Assembly (NCBI GenBank): GCA_902806595.1
Contig: CADCXC010000038.1
Coordinates: 2,852,001-2,916,000, forward strand
Direction of reading: 5' to 3'
Length of the DNA: 64,000 bases
Origin: Pyrenopolyporus hunteri
Taxonomy: Eukaryota > Ascomycota > Sordariomycetes > Xylariales > Hypoxylaceae
The position numbers and the translations under genes are program-made. The first letter of the stretch is position 1, and every line of letters starts with the position of its first letter. The notes below the pieces were generated by a model. The model saw only the letters and a list, made by a program, of their open reading frames with translations, was not told the origin of the DNA and ran no database searches. Below are positions 46,925 to 57,712 of the stretch, in pieces.

Positions 46925-48589
46925 CATCGATACTTCGGGGACGGATTGACCCCTTAGCGCTACGTCGTGATATTAGCGGATCCTTAACCGCCATTGGACG
47001 ATGCTCAACTCTTTTATAATATCGTCGTGTCACAACTTCTTATATACAGCTCATCTTCTTGACGAAAAGAGCCATCCTGCCGCCATCTGCCGTACGGTTA
47101 ATGAAATCTGCCCTTGACCCTATGGACAGCCCCTCATCTACATGTATGTCAAGATTCTGATGATTCAAGGTCGCCTTTTGACCATCCCTTGGTCCTCCAG
47201 TCAAGTCGACCGGCCGCATGGTACGACGGTGCCACGCCACATTCCCATACCTACTAGACGTAATTTAAACCCCCGGATGTGTGTTAAAAGTTAGACGGTC
47301 TGGGCTAGGAAATTCGGCTTGCACTTTCGTCTCCAGCCCAAGCTTCGCGTAGCCACGACGGGTTAAAATGTGTGCGTATTTCCACGTCCCTGAACGCCGG
47401 TCGTTGGCATTTACTTGTTATGAACGTACAAGAGCTGAAAATAGCCTAACCATAGTGCTTAAGGCTAAGAATATGCAAACGACAGATCTCAATTATATTC
47501 CAAGACGGGACTTGACTCCGTGGCGGGTCATGCGTCTGCGTTCCTCCTCACGGATGCCTAGGTAATTTACACATCCGGCTCTTCCACGATCGCAGCAGGA
47601 CAGCCGGACGTCGATCTTTCGCTGTGATGCCAATTACGTACCCCAAAGCTCTGGCATTCGTCGACTTTCATTGTGGTACCTTTTCGACGGAACGGCCCTC
47701 ATCGATACGATACGATCAATACGCATGGCTGAACCCTGGGATGCATGGTCAGAAAACTCTTGGTGTCAGGTGTGAGGTTGAATACTGCTGGGAGCCTCCA
47801 ATTCTTCTCCACATCCGATCCTCCTATTCGCCCCCCGCAAACGCCAGTCCTCCAACTGAATGGGCAGCCGGTCCAGCGTTGTATTCCGTTTGGTTCAATC
47901 CCCCTTACGCCCTGTGCTGTGAGTTAGAACACCCAATTGGGACGCGCATCTTCGTATGTAACCCATCATTATTATGTTCATCATTGTGCGACTATGAACA
48001 AATAGTTCTTGTCGGAGGTACTAGGTAATATGACACTCGCGTCGGATAGAGGGCTTTTTCCAACTCCGCCCTAAGGGTCCCTGACCGTCAGTTGTGCTAT
48101 ATGTGGCGTTGAGTTTTCCCGGGCGTATTATTTGCATTCTGAGGTAACCCCGTTCCATTGAAAGTCGAGTTCGGGCACAATGCCCCTATGATTGGCTTCG
48201 ACGGGTAGGGCCAAGCGCCCGGTCATACCGCTTGCATCCGGCCGTCATTTGCGCCTCTTGTTGCGATCGATTTCGTCAGAATTGCAAATCTGGTTCTATC
48301 ACAACGTGACCAGGACAAGGCCACTTGTGCATGGAGGATACCTGAATATACTTATAAGCTGCCTGGTCTCACCAACAGGCAAACAAGCTTCCGGGGAAAT
48401 GAGCTTATGCGGCCGGTAAGGGAGCTCTGTGCTTTTGGACCAACCACACGTAGGGAAGGGCCCGGACGGAACCACAACAACGCGCAACTCGTTCTATTCC
48501 GGGTTTGTCATATGGCCAGACACGTCGTTTGTTCCCCGCAGGAAATGCATCCCCTACATAGATAGCTAGGCCTCGGCTCCAAATCTCTC

Positions 48590-49372
48590 TTAGCTGAGCT
48601 TTTGGAGATAACCTTGGGCGATTAGTCGTTCCACGTCGCCCTGTCGGACGTAAAACTGACTGTTTTTAGTGAGTGTAATCGCTCTGTAAGGATACATTAG
48701 CATAAGATTTCCCCATTATCTTCCCCAATATTTAAATACGCGGTTTCTTACCCATATTCGGTCTGGATTTCCCCAGCATCTTTGAGCACCCGCACGTCGA
48801 TGAATAAGTCGCGTGGAGGTTCAAGGCTGCCGGTGAGATCAATGTCCGTCCATTGGCCTTTATAAGCAGCAAGTAGGTCGCTATACTGCCGCACATAGTC
48901 CTCCTCCTGTGGACTTAGACTGCTTGTGCCGCCGTCGCCAGCGCCTACGCCTGACGCGTTGCCGAGCCCGGCCTGACCGTCCCTAACTTGCTGCCCGGCC
49001 AGGTCAACTACGTCGTAGCCTCTCCAGACAAGCTCCTCTAACCTATCCGCTCGCGTCCGGTGATAGGCGAGCAAGCACCGCTTGTTCCTTCTCATAGAAA
49101 AGTGGTTTACAAGCATGGTACACGCCGTATCCGGGTCGCTGCCTGGGTCGAACGAGCCTTGGAAGGGCTCTAGCATTTCTGCGATGTCTTTATCTAGATC
49201 GCGGACCTCTCGGGTGACCGCGCGAACTAGTTCGGTTTGGTATGGTGGTAGATGTGTTAAGTTCTGGGTTCTTTTCGCATGTTGAACCTGACAACAGTTA
49301 ATTGGGACTCGTTTATAGCGGCGAATACCGAATGTGAGTACTGACGAGTTTATTGCCCAAGTCCCCATACAT
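48590..49372 (-). CDS. PSF1: GINS complex subunit PSF1
   Basis: Three exons on the minus strand, 49372-49346, 49287-48752 and 48683-48590, give 218 residues. The first coding exon is only nine codons, MYGDLGNKL, with donor GTCAGT. The conserved core follows: VQHAKRTQNLTHLPPYQ, the MRRNKRCLLAYH helix, PQEEDYVRQYSDLLAAYKGQ, and PPRDLFIDVRVLKDAGEIQT, ending GYLQKLS. Length agrees with Psf1 (about 196-218). Introns are 58 and 67 nt. Known role: with Sld5, Psf2 and Psf3 it forms GINS, part of the CMG replicative helicase with Cdc45 and Mcm2-7. ACGCGN elements lie just upstream. A same-strand ATG at 49368 is in another frame and is not the start. Confidence 0.94.
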
Positions 49373-50074
49373 TATTATTATCGTCTGTGTTATCTGTCTT
49401 ATATGCCACGCGCCGATATGTCTGCCCGGGTAAGCGGTGAACGCGTTATAAAAAAAACGATTCAAACAGTTGAGTCTATATTTATAAAGAATGAAAAGGC
49501 GCGTATGAGGTACGTATGAGGTACGTATGAGAGGCTAAGAGACGCGCTTTCGATGCTAATTTCTACCTAACCTCAGGTGGGTTGAAGGCGGGGTCATGTC
49601 AAGAGAAGGAAAAAAAGAAAGGGGTCGTACCTCTAAGGCTGGTCGTCCCACATAGTGGTACTTGTGCTGCTTGGTACCTCTGTAGCGGGGTCCATTCTTC
49701 TTCATTTTGGCAAGCGTAATGGCGCACCTGAAGATTCCAAGGACCGAGGGGCTAGTGGGGCTGTCTTCCCTCAACCCCGCCATGAGCTTGAATTCAATTT
49801 CTTTTTTCTTATTTTTTTTTCTCAGCTTTGAGTTCATATTGGATATCAGGCTCGTAGCAGCGCGATTATCACGTTACTTGTGGCAATATCAGTGACAACA
49901 CGGGTTTGACGAGCCTGGCTATCTCTGAAAGTTAATCCGGGACATATCGTCAGTCGGTCGTGTGCGTTATCGCCAACCCGTGCATTGACAGAGACATCAT
50001 CCCCACGCCATAGCCATTTATTTATTTCTCTTCGTCCGAAATAGTCTCACCAGAGCTGACCCAGATTCGTCGCC
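49373..50074. promoter_or_regulatory. Divergent promoter of PSF1 and ATIC genes
   Basis: 702 bp. The PSF1 side has the ACGCGN cluster and tandem GTACGTATGAG units (49499-49532). A T-rich tract near 49796-49822 lies on the ATIC side. A minus-strand ORF at 49556-49837 has no recognised domain. Confidence 0.5.
49408..49547. promoter_or_regulatory. Cluster of MCB-like ACGCGN elements upstream of PSF1
   Basis: ACGCGC at 49408-49413, a perfect ACGCGT at 49441-49446, GCGCGT at 49499-49504 (ACGCGC on the minus strand) and ACGCGC at 49542-49547. All lie 36-175 bp upstream of the PSF1 ATG. ACGCGT is the MluI cell-cycle box bound by MBF-type factors at G1/S replication genes in yeasts. Whether it acts so here is inferred. 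Confidence 0.5.
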
Positions 50075-51995
50075 ATGTCTGAAACTCAGAGAATCGCCAT
50101 ACTTTCCGTCTTTGACAAGACCGGTCTGTTGGACCTTGCTAAGGGCCTCGTGCAGCAGAATGTGCGAATTCTGGCCTCCGGGGGCACGGCTAGGATGATT
50201 CGTGAATCTGGATTTCCCGTCGAGTAAGATGGCTGGCGGCTTTGCAATCTCTACGTGTCTGTGAACTTGGACGCTGACTGCGAGAAGGGACATCTCAGCT
50301 ATCACGAAAGCTCCAGAGATGCTTTCCGGTCGAGTTAAGACCCTGCACCCAGCTGTTCATGCTGGTATCCTTGCGCGCAATTTGGCCGCCGATGAGAAGG
50401 ACCTCGCTGAGCAGAGCATCGACAAAGTCGACTATGTCATCTGCAACCTGTACCCGTTCAAAGATACAATCTCCAAGCCCAATGTCACTGTCCCCGAAGC
50501 CGTAGAGGAGATCGATATAGGTGGTGTTACGCTTATCCGAGCGGCCGCCAAGAACCATTCCCGTGTCACCATTCTCAGCGACCCGAATGACTACGCCGAG
50601 TTCTTGAAGGAGCTTGAGAGTGGGGAGATCAAGGAGGACAGCCGTAAGAGGTACGCACTCAAGGCCTTCGAGCACACGGCCGACTACGATGCAAACATAT
50701 CTGGTTTCTTCCGTGCGCGATATGCCGGCGAGGGCCAGCAATACCTACCTCTTCGATACGGTGCCAATCCCCACCAAAAGCCCGCCGCCGCATACACAAC
50801 CTCTATTAATTTGCCCTTTAAGGTTCTCTGCGGAGCTCCTGGCTACATCAATCTACTTGATGCGCTGAACAGCTGGCCGCTCGTGAAGGAATTGAAGAAG
50901 TCATTGGGAAAGCCCGCAGCTGCTAGTTTCAAACACGTTTCTCCTGCAGGTGCTGCCATTGGCGTCCCTCTAAGTGCCGAGGAGCGCAAAGTCTATTTTG
51001 TCGACGATATCCAGGGCATTGAAACCTCAGGCCTTGCTCAAGCTTACGCTCGAGCTCGAGGAGCGGACCGAATGAGCAGTTTTGGAGATATGATTGCTCT
51101 GAGCGACGTTGTAGACGTCCCCACCGCTAGCATTATTTCCAAAGAGGTATCTGACGGCGTCATTGCTCCTGGATATGAGGATGCCGCATTGGAGATCCTC
51201 AAGAAGAAGAAGGGGGGCAAGTATCTCGTGCTACAGATGGATCCAGAATACCAGCCCGATCCTATTGAGGTCCGAACTGTGTATGGTGTGACCCTCACCC
51301 AGCACCGCAACGATATCGAGATTACCCCGGCCTCATTCTCCCGAACTATCACACCGAAGGACTTTATCCTCCCGGAGTCCGCGGCGAGGGATCTGACCGT
51401 CGCTACGATTGCTCTAAAGTACACCCAGAGTAACTCGGTGTGCTACGCCAAGAACGGACAGGTCATTGGTCTTGGAGCGGGCCAGCAATCCCGTATCCAC
51501 TGCACCCGGCTTGCAGGCGATAAGGCCGACAACTGGTGGCTGCGCTTCCACCCCCGCGTCCTAGGCATCAAGTGGAAGAAGGGCACCAAGCGACCTGACA
51601 AGAGCAATGCAATCGACCTATTGGTCAGCGGCGAGCTACCCAAGGACGGCCCCGAGCGAGAGGCTTTCGAGTCGGTCTTCGAGGAGGTGCCCGCCGCGTT
51701 CACCGAGGAGGAGCGTAAGGATTGGCTCAGCAAGCTGGACGAAGTCGCCGTCTCCAGCGACGCCTTTGTAAGAACTTTCCCTGATTAACCCGCCCACTAA
51801 GTTGGTATTTGGAATAGTCTACTAATACGTATTAAACAGTTCCCCTTCGTCGACAACATCTACCGCGCACACCGATCGGGCGCCAAGTACATCGCGGCTC
51901 CCGGTGGCAGTCAGAACGACTCCGCCGTTTACGAGACGGCCGAGAAGCTCGGCATCGTCTTCGTGGAGCAGAACATCCGGCTCTTCCACCACTAA
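50075..51995 (+). CDS. ADE17: Bifunctional AICAR transformylase / IMP cyclohydrolase (ATIC)
   Basis: Exons 50075-50223, 50288-51767 and 51840-51995 give 594 residues, close to yeast Ade16/Ade17 (591-592). The N-terminal MGS-like IMP cyclohydrolase domain (1-200) holds LSVFDKTGL, ILASGGTA and the conserved GRVKTLHPAVHAGIL stretch. The AICAR formyltransferase part holds SFKHVSPAGAA, with the catalytic Lys-His pair at K265-H266, and LRYGANPHQKP. It ends with VEQNIRLFHH. Known reactions: 10-formyl-THF plus AICAR to FAICAR, then ring closure to IMP, the last two steps of purine synthesis, in the cytosol. The intron-1 acceptor at 50287 (GAAG|GGACATC) restores EDISAITKAPE; a later AG would break the frame. 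Confidence 0.97.
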
Positions 51996-52641
51996 GAGCG
52001 GGAAGGATGAGAGGAAGACGTCGTGGCTACAAAATTGCTTACGGTGGTCTAGGTATGTAAGACTTAGGAAAGGGGGCGGGATCGGGTTAGACAAAAATGA
52101 AGGGGGGGAAACAAGGAGATATCAAGAAATCCAAATCGGATTACGGAATATATCACTGGAGATACCCAATATGAAAAGGGATAAGTGGGTAGTGTGATAA
52201 GTGTGAAGATGAGAATACTGAGGCAAATGCTATTTTCTTCTTTTTCAAAAAAATCCCCCGAGGAATATGGTTGATCTCGAAGGACTTAAGCATCTAGAAT
52301 ACCGGGCGAACGAGATGAATGCAACACAGGTAGTGACTGAGCTATTTCTTCCACAACCAGACATCACAAGGGCAACCAACCGCGGTTCTCTATACTACGT
52401 ACAGGAGCGCACTCTAGGTCCAAGATAATGTATCAGGGGACGCCTCTCTCATATTAGCATTTTAATGCGTTTACTTTAGCCCTGTGGCCTCTATAGAACT
52501 TGGTTCCGTGAGAGAAAATCGGCCCGGTGCCATATCACCCATCCAACCTCATCACAGTCATCGGCCATGCTTCGTGGCTCTCAAGTCATCATTCGTGTGT
52601 TGAGTGTCGGTGAAGTGAGGTGCTCTGCCTTCCAACAACGT
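51996..52641. other. Intergenic region between convergent genes
   Basis: 646 bp between the ATIC and EF-1beta stops. Nothing recognisable beyond expected 3' UTRs. Confidence 0.5.
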
Positions 52642-53892
52642 TTATAGCTTCTGCATGGCGACCTATTTATCGGGTGAGTATTGTCTCGGGTGATGATTTC
52701 GGGGGTACGTGGGCAACTTACGACGTCGGAAGACTGAACAAACTCCTCGAATCCTTCGATCTCGTCCTGGAGATCTTGGAGGGAGACCTTCTCGTCCTCG
52801 ATGACGAGGTTGATCTGCAGCTTCTTGATACCGAAACCAACTGGCACCAGCTGGGAGGCACCCCACACTAGACCATCCTTCTGGATTCCGCGGACAGCGG
52901 CCTCAAGGCCAACCATGTCGGTCTCGTCATCTAGGCAGACCCGTTAGCTATAGAAATCGGACTAAGGAGAGAGTTGCGCAATCATACCCCAAGGCTTGAC
53001 GTCCAGAGTGACAACGGACTTGGCGATGGTCTTGGGCTTAGCCTCCTTCTTCGCCTTGTAAGCGGCCAGACGCTCCTCGCGGATGCGGACAGCCTCTGCG
53101 TCCTCTTCCTCATCGTCGCTACCGAATAGGTCGACATCATCTTCCTCCTCGGCGGCAGCGGGCGCCTTAGCGGGGTTCAGGGTAGCGGCAACCTCCTCGG
53201 GGCCGTAGACGGTGTAAGGCTTGGAGGCGTCACCGGGTAGAGTCGGGAACTCGTCCTCGAAGGAGGCGATGTGCTTGTACCATCGAGCGGCATTGGGGTA
53301 CTTGCTGGACTCGGGCGCGGATGTGAGGGCCTTGAAGACTGCTACATCGGCCTGGGAGGGAGAGTAACTTTGGCGGGGTCAGCTATGGGGCCCCTGACGT
53401 TATCGTAGGGATCCAACGCGCGAAGTGAGCAAGAAAATAAGTGGCGAATGCGTAAGATCAGAGATGCACGGAGTGCTATTGTATTTGTCCTCATTTGACG
53501 GGTCTTGAGTCCGCTCAGAAACACGGACCAATTTTTCTCATCATGTAAAAAAGGGGGTTGGGCTCCGCAAGGCATATTGAAGCATCAGGGCGCGGTAGAT
53601 GGGATGCAGGATCCATCGAGGCAAATCGCACTTGACGGCGGCGCTTGCGTTCAGGAATGAGATTGAGATTGTAAACGACTTACCCGGTGATGTAGGATCG
53701 GGTGGTCAACCAGCTGTTAAGCACTAAAATACTGTCAGCCGTGATCAAAGTCGCGAGGGAGGTTGGTAGTAAAGATGAGTCGAGATGTGATGATGCGCGG
53801 GGTATCAAGGCGCCCAGGAGAAGGACAAGACTCGAGAGGGAAAATTACATACCAGCCAGGCCGGCGTCGCTGAGAAGATCGGTGAAACCCAT
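52642..53892 (-). CDS. EFB1: Translation elongation factor 1-beta
   Basis: Five exons on the minus strand, 53892-53853, 53723-53684, 53367-52988, 52930-52722 and 52662-52642, give 229 residues. The start MGFTDLLSDAGLAVLNSWL and a GST-C-like N-terminus (to about 75) precede an acidic linker with LFGSDDEEEDAE and the EF1-beta guanine exchange domain: VTLDVKPWDDETDM, GLVWGASQLVPVGFG, KKLQINLVIED. It ends SSDVVAMQKL. The last coding exon is just 21 nt, and introns 1 and 2 are longer (129 and 316 nt), as in many fungal EF genes. Known role: nucleotide exchange on eEF1A during elongation. It is divergent from HSP78. Confidence 0.95.
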
Positions 53893-54021
53893 TTTGTCGA
53901 CTAGAATTGAATAGGATGGAGGAGAAGAGAATCTTTGAATGAATCTCGGGGTATCTTGGGAAGAGAAGAAAAAACGAAAGCTTGTGAAGAAAATAAGAAG
54001 ACGCAAGGTGGGAGGTGGGGT

Positions 54022-54028
54022 TGAGTCA
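54022..54028. promoter_or_regulatory. TGAGTCA (Gcn4/CPC-1-type) site
   Basis: Perfect TGAGTCA, 130 bp upstream of the EF-1beta ATG. This is the binding sequence of bZIP factors of the Gcn4/CPC-1 group in fungi. Function here is inferred from sequence only. Confidence 0.4.
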
Positions 54029-54353
54029 CGGTGGGATGTATTTTTGAAATTTTTTGAGCCGGCCAGGGTTGGCCAAATCACCCGGGACTGGACTTACATG
54101 TAGACCTTCAACAGGTACCTATGTACCTCAGACGGTCTAGATAGGCCACCAGCCACAAATGCCACATTGTACCCCCCACTTCTAGAATCGGGCAGATCCA
54201 AGATGACAAGATCCACAACCTTGAGTGTCACACCTCGCTAAGGCACCTATGTACCCATGTACCGCGCGTATATTTGTACCTAGGTATCTAATCCGGAAGC
54301 TTTCGGTTATCGATAAAAGTGCAATAACTGGAGCTCCGGCCGTCATTCGATAT

Positions 54354-54366
54354 TTCGAGAAAGGTC
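54354..54366. promoter_or_regulatory. Heat-shock-element-like sequence
   Basis: TTCgaGAAagGTC: two perfect and one imperfect inverted nGAAn units, 170 bp upstream of the HSP78 ATG. A third perfect unit would be TTC. It fits HSF control of a ClpB-type chaperone but is a short motif that can occur by chance. Confidence 0.35.
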
Positions 54367-54535
54367 CAGAGGCAATAGAACTAGATTTAGCTTGAAGCTC
54401 TCGTGATATTTCAGAACCGCCCAGGGTTTGATGAATTCTTTTTCCTTTTTGAAATGTTTTTCTAATTCAGGAGAAGTCTCTTGACTTTCATAACTTTACA
54501 TCTACCATCGAATACCACCTAATAATTCTCACAAT

Positions 54536-56944
54536 ATGCTAGCCAGAAGAGAACTTATTAGATCTTCGCGGAGAGTCGCAGCGGCCTCGTCAAGAGGACT
54601 CGCTCGACTCAATGCGGCCCCTTCGCAGCTGTCGAGGGCCGCGCTCATCGGCACAGCCAAAGTTCTATCTAATGCTACTTTACCTACCCCTACATATCGG
54701 TTCTACTCGAATGGCCGGCCTCATCCACCGGGCGGCACTCATCGAATGAACATGGGCGGCGAGCCGGAGAAGCCGGCCTTGGAGCAATACGGAATTGACC
54801 TCACAGCTAAAGCCAGAGAAGGAAAGCTGGACCCCGTCATTGGCAGGGACGCCGAAATCCAACGAACCATCCAAGTGCTATCACGGCGAACCAAGAACAA
54901 CCCCGTCCTGATCGGAAACGCGGGAACGGGAAAAACAGCCATCTTGGAGGGTTTGGCGCTGCGAATAGTACGGGGAGACGTCCCGGAGAGTATAAAGAAC
55001 AAAAGAGTTATATCGTTAGATCTCGGATCGCTAATCGCCGGTGCCAAGTTCCGGGGTGATTTCGAGGAACGATTAAAGAAGGTCCTGACTGAGGTCCAGG
55101 AAGCGCAAGGCGACGTCATCTTATTCATAGACGAACTGCACACCCTTCTTGGCCTTGGCAAAGCTGAGGGGTCCATCGACGCCTCGAATCTGCTCAAACC
55201 AGCCTTGTCGAGGGGAGAGTTACAATGCTGCGGTGCTACCACGCTGGCCGAGTACCGCTTGATCGAGAAGGACGTAGCGCTAGCCAGACGTTTCCAGCCT
55301 ATCATTGTAAATGAGCCCACCGTGGAGGATACAATTAGCATACTTCGGGGTATCAAAGACAAGTATGAAGTACACCACGGTGTTAGAATCACGGATGGAG
55401 CTCTGGTGGCTGCCGCGACCTATTCAAATCGCTACATCACCGATCGTTTCCTCCCCGATAAGGCCATTGATTTAATGGACGAAGCGGCAAGTTCGTTACG
55501 TCTACAACAGGAAAGCAAGCCTGAGGACATAATGCGACTCGACCAGAAGATAATGACAATCCAGATCGAACTGGAAAGTCTACGGAAAGAGAAGGATGTG
55601 GCGAGTCGCGAACGACGCGAAAAACTTGAGGAGGATCTGAAGAAACTTCAGGAAGAGGCGAAGGCTCTAACCGAGAGGTGGGAAAAGGAACGGAAAGAGA
55701 TCGAGGCTCTGAAGAAAGTCCAGGAAGACTTGGATAAGGCTCGCATAGAACTCGACCAAGCGCAGAGGTCAGGAAACTTTGCTCGAGCCTCCGAGCTGCG
55801 CTTCGGCATCATTCCGACCTTAGAGCAGAAGCTTCCTAAGGACGGCGAAAAGGGGCCGGATGCGCAGGGTCCTGACACTCTAATCCACGACTCCGTGACG
55901 GCCGACGATATCGCCAACGTCGTTTCTAGGATAACCGGAATCCCCGTGTCCAAGTTAACATCTGGACACGTCGAGAAGTTGATCCACATGGAAGACACCC
56001 TCCGACAGTCCGTTCGTGGACAAGACGAAGCTCTCAAGGCTGTTGCGGATGCGGTACGTATGCAACGAGCCGGCTTAAGCGGAGACAACCGTCCGCTAGC
56101 ATCTTTCTTCTTCCTCGGTCCTACTGGTGTTGGTAAGACGGAACTATGCAAGAAACTCGCTGGCTTCTTGTTCTCGACCGAATCTGCTGTAGTAAGATTC
56201 GATATGAGTGAATTCCAGGAGAAGCACACCATATCACGACTCATCGGTGCCCCGTCCGGATACGTAGGCTACGAGGACGCTGGCCAGCTCACGGAAGCCG
56301 TACGGAGAAAGCCATACGCCGTCTTACTGTTTGACGAGTTCGAAAAGGCGCATCGCGACATCTCGGCTCTGCTCCTCCAGGTTCTCGACGAGGGTTACCT
56401 GACGGATGCTCAGGGCCATAAGGTGGACTTCCGGAACACGATCATCGTCCTGACGTCTAACCTCGGCGCCGAGATCCTGGTTGGTGCAGATCCTCACCAC
56501 CCGTACTCGGAGACGGAGAATGGCGAGATCAGCCCGGATGTGCGCAAGGCGGTGCTCGACGTCGTTGCCAGCAGCTACCCGCCCGAGTTCCTCAACCGTA
56601 TCGACTCGTTCATCGTGTTCAAGCGGCTCACGCTCGACGCCCTGCGCGACATCGTCGACATCCGTCTCCGCGAGTTACAGGAGCGCCTCGACGACCGCCG
56701 CATCACGCTCCAGGTCAGCGACGACGTCAAGAACTGGCTCGCCGAGCGCGGCTACGACCCGAAGTTCGGTGCCAGGCCCCTCAACCGTCTCATCACCACG
56801 GAGATCAGCAACGGCCTCGCCGACAAGATCATCCGCGGCGAGCTCAAGAGGGGCGATAACGCCTCCGTCCGCGTCAAGGAGGACAAGTCCGGCTTGGAGG
56901 TCTACGTTGTCCCTGGCGAGGAGAGTCAGAACGCTTCTTCGTGA
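54536..56944 (+). CDS. HSP78: Mitochondrial HSP78 (ClpB-type AAA+ disaggregase)
   Basis: Single exon, 802 residues, close to yeast Hsp78 (811). The Arg/Ser/Ala-rich first 60 residues look like a mitochondrial presequence. As in Hsp78, the ClpB N-domain is missing and AAA-1 starts directly at LEQYGIDLTAKAREGKLDP. Walker A1 is GNAGTGKT (127-134), Walker B1 is LFIDELHTLLG. The M-domain coiled coil (about 330-435) is Glu/Lys-rich. Walker A2 is GPTGVGKT (528-535), then DMSEFQEKH and LLFDEFEKAH. Sensor 2 (GARPLNR) is present. Known role: with mtHsp70 it resolubilises aggregated matrix proteins during heat stress. Confidence 0.97.
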   Translation: MLARRELIRSSRRVAAASSRGLARLNAAPSQLSRAALIGTAKVLSNATLPTPTYRFYSNGRPHPPGGTHRMNMGGEPEKPALEQYGIDLTAKAREGKLDPVIGRDAEIQRTIQVLSRRTKNNPVLIGNAGTGKTAILEGLALRIVRGDVPESIKNKRVISLDLGSLIAGAKFRGDFEERLKKVLTEVQEAQGDVILFIDELHTLLGLGKAEGSIDASNLLKPALSRGELQCCGATTLAEYRLIEKDVALARRFQPIIVNEPTVEDTISILRGIKDKYEVHHGVRITDGALVAAATYSNRYITDRFLPDKAIDLMDEAASSLRLQQESKPEDIMRLDQKIMTIQIELESLRKEKDVASRERREKLEEDLKKLQEEAKALTERWEKERKEIEALKKVQEDLDKARIELDQAQRSGNFARASELRFGIIPTLEQKLPKDGEKGPDAQGPDTLIHDSVTADDIANVVSRITGIPVSKLTSGHVEKLIHMEDTLRQSVRGQDEALKAVADAVRMQRAGLSGDNRPLASFFFLGPTGVGKTELCKKLAGFLFSTESAVVRFDMSEFQEKHTISRLIGAPSGYVGYEDAGQLTEAVRRKPYAVLLFDEFEKAHRDISALLLQVLDEGYLTDAQGHKVDFRNTIIVLTSNLGAEILVGADPHHPYSETENGEISPDVRKAVLDVVASSYPPEFLNRIDSFIVFKRLTLDALRDIVDIRLRELQERLDDRRITLQVSDDVKNWLAERGYDPKFGARPLNRLITTEISNGLADKIIRGELKRGDNASVRVKEDKSGLEVYVVPGEESQNASS

Positions 56945-57712
56945 TCCTGATTTAAATTTATTCATGCTACGGCGTTTGCTGGGAGGCGCGGGGATAAATG
57001 AAAACCCGGTACTGGAAACTGGGTTTATATGATAAAACTCGGAAAAGGGCGTACGATGCTACGCCCGTGTATAAATAACATATATGTATGATGATGAACG
57101 ACGTGTATAGGCCGAGCCTCCCGCCTCATATTATTGTATATATTGCATCTAATGTATTGTTATGTATTTAATGACTCATGCCAACATTCTTCTCGACTAC
57201 CTATGTAGGTATATATTTACCTTTGGTAGCGAGGGGTTCATGAATAGCTACTCATATTTACCACATAAGACTTCTAAAGTCGCCTCGAAACCGTGATACA
57301 ATTTAAACTTAATATATTACTTCAACTTTCGGCTTTCCCTTCCCCTCAAGGTTAAATGCTATGATAATACATATACAATCATCCAGCCTCCTTTTGATGT
57401 TATTGGTCGCCCTTGATAACCTTGTCCCTGTATATTCCCCATATCCCACAGCTAGCGTAATTGCTGCTGTTATTGATGTTGATATCCCGCCCATGCAGTA
57501 CCACAGAATAGAAAGAAGAAAGTAGAAGAAGAGTAAACAAGCCAATGCTAACCTTAAACGCCAGGACTGAACCTAACCCATGCCTTCACGGTAAAAATGA
57601 CGGTATACAAAGGGAAAGGGGGAAAAGCTACTAGCTGCCCAACTACTTAGTAGATTGTGCAGGCAGCCAGCAAATTGGTTGGGTGTTTTTCATTTAGAAA
57701 CTCGCCATCCCA
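56945..57712. other. Intergenic region between convergent genes
   Basis: 768 bp between HSP78 and the unknown 1069-residue gene. One TAGGTATAT motif at 57199-57212. No gene is supported. Confidence 0.5.

Larger units (their letters stand above)
46229..48589. other. Intergenic region between two minus-strand genes
   Basis: 2.4 kb. It holds four 9-mers (GTAGCAAAT type) at 46364-46399 and a strong palindromic TAGGTACC tract at 46891-46924. ORFs at 47040-47240, 47368-47565 and 47624-48028 show no recognisable domain and are not supported. Confidence 0.5.
53893..54535. promoter_or_regulatory. Divergent promoter of EF-1beta and HSP78
   Basis: 643 bp. It contains TGAGTCA (54022-54028) on the EF-1beta side, a heat-shock-element-like sequence at 54354-54366, and two TAGGTACC motifs (54113-54127, 54277-54291). 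Confidence 0.5.

Noticed and set aside
47624..48028. 134-codon plus-strand frame
   Set aside because: No domain, no splice or leader support, atypical Cys and Pro content.
49346..49368. ATG at 49368 as PSF1 start (MGTWAINSS)
   Set aside because: It reads through the intron in another frame. The ATG at 49372 gives MYGDLGNKL, the usual PSF1 N-terminus, joined by a GTCAGT donor.
49556..49837. 93-codon minus-strand frame between PSF1 and ATIC
   Set aside because: Partly protein-like (KMKKNGPRYRGTKQHKYH), but no family is recognised and it lies in a promoter region; not enough to call.
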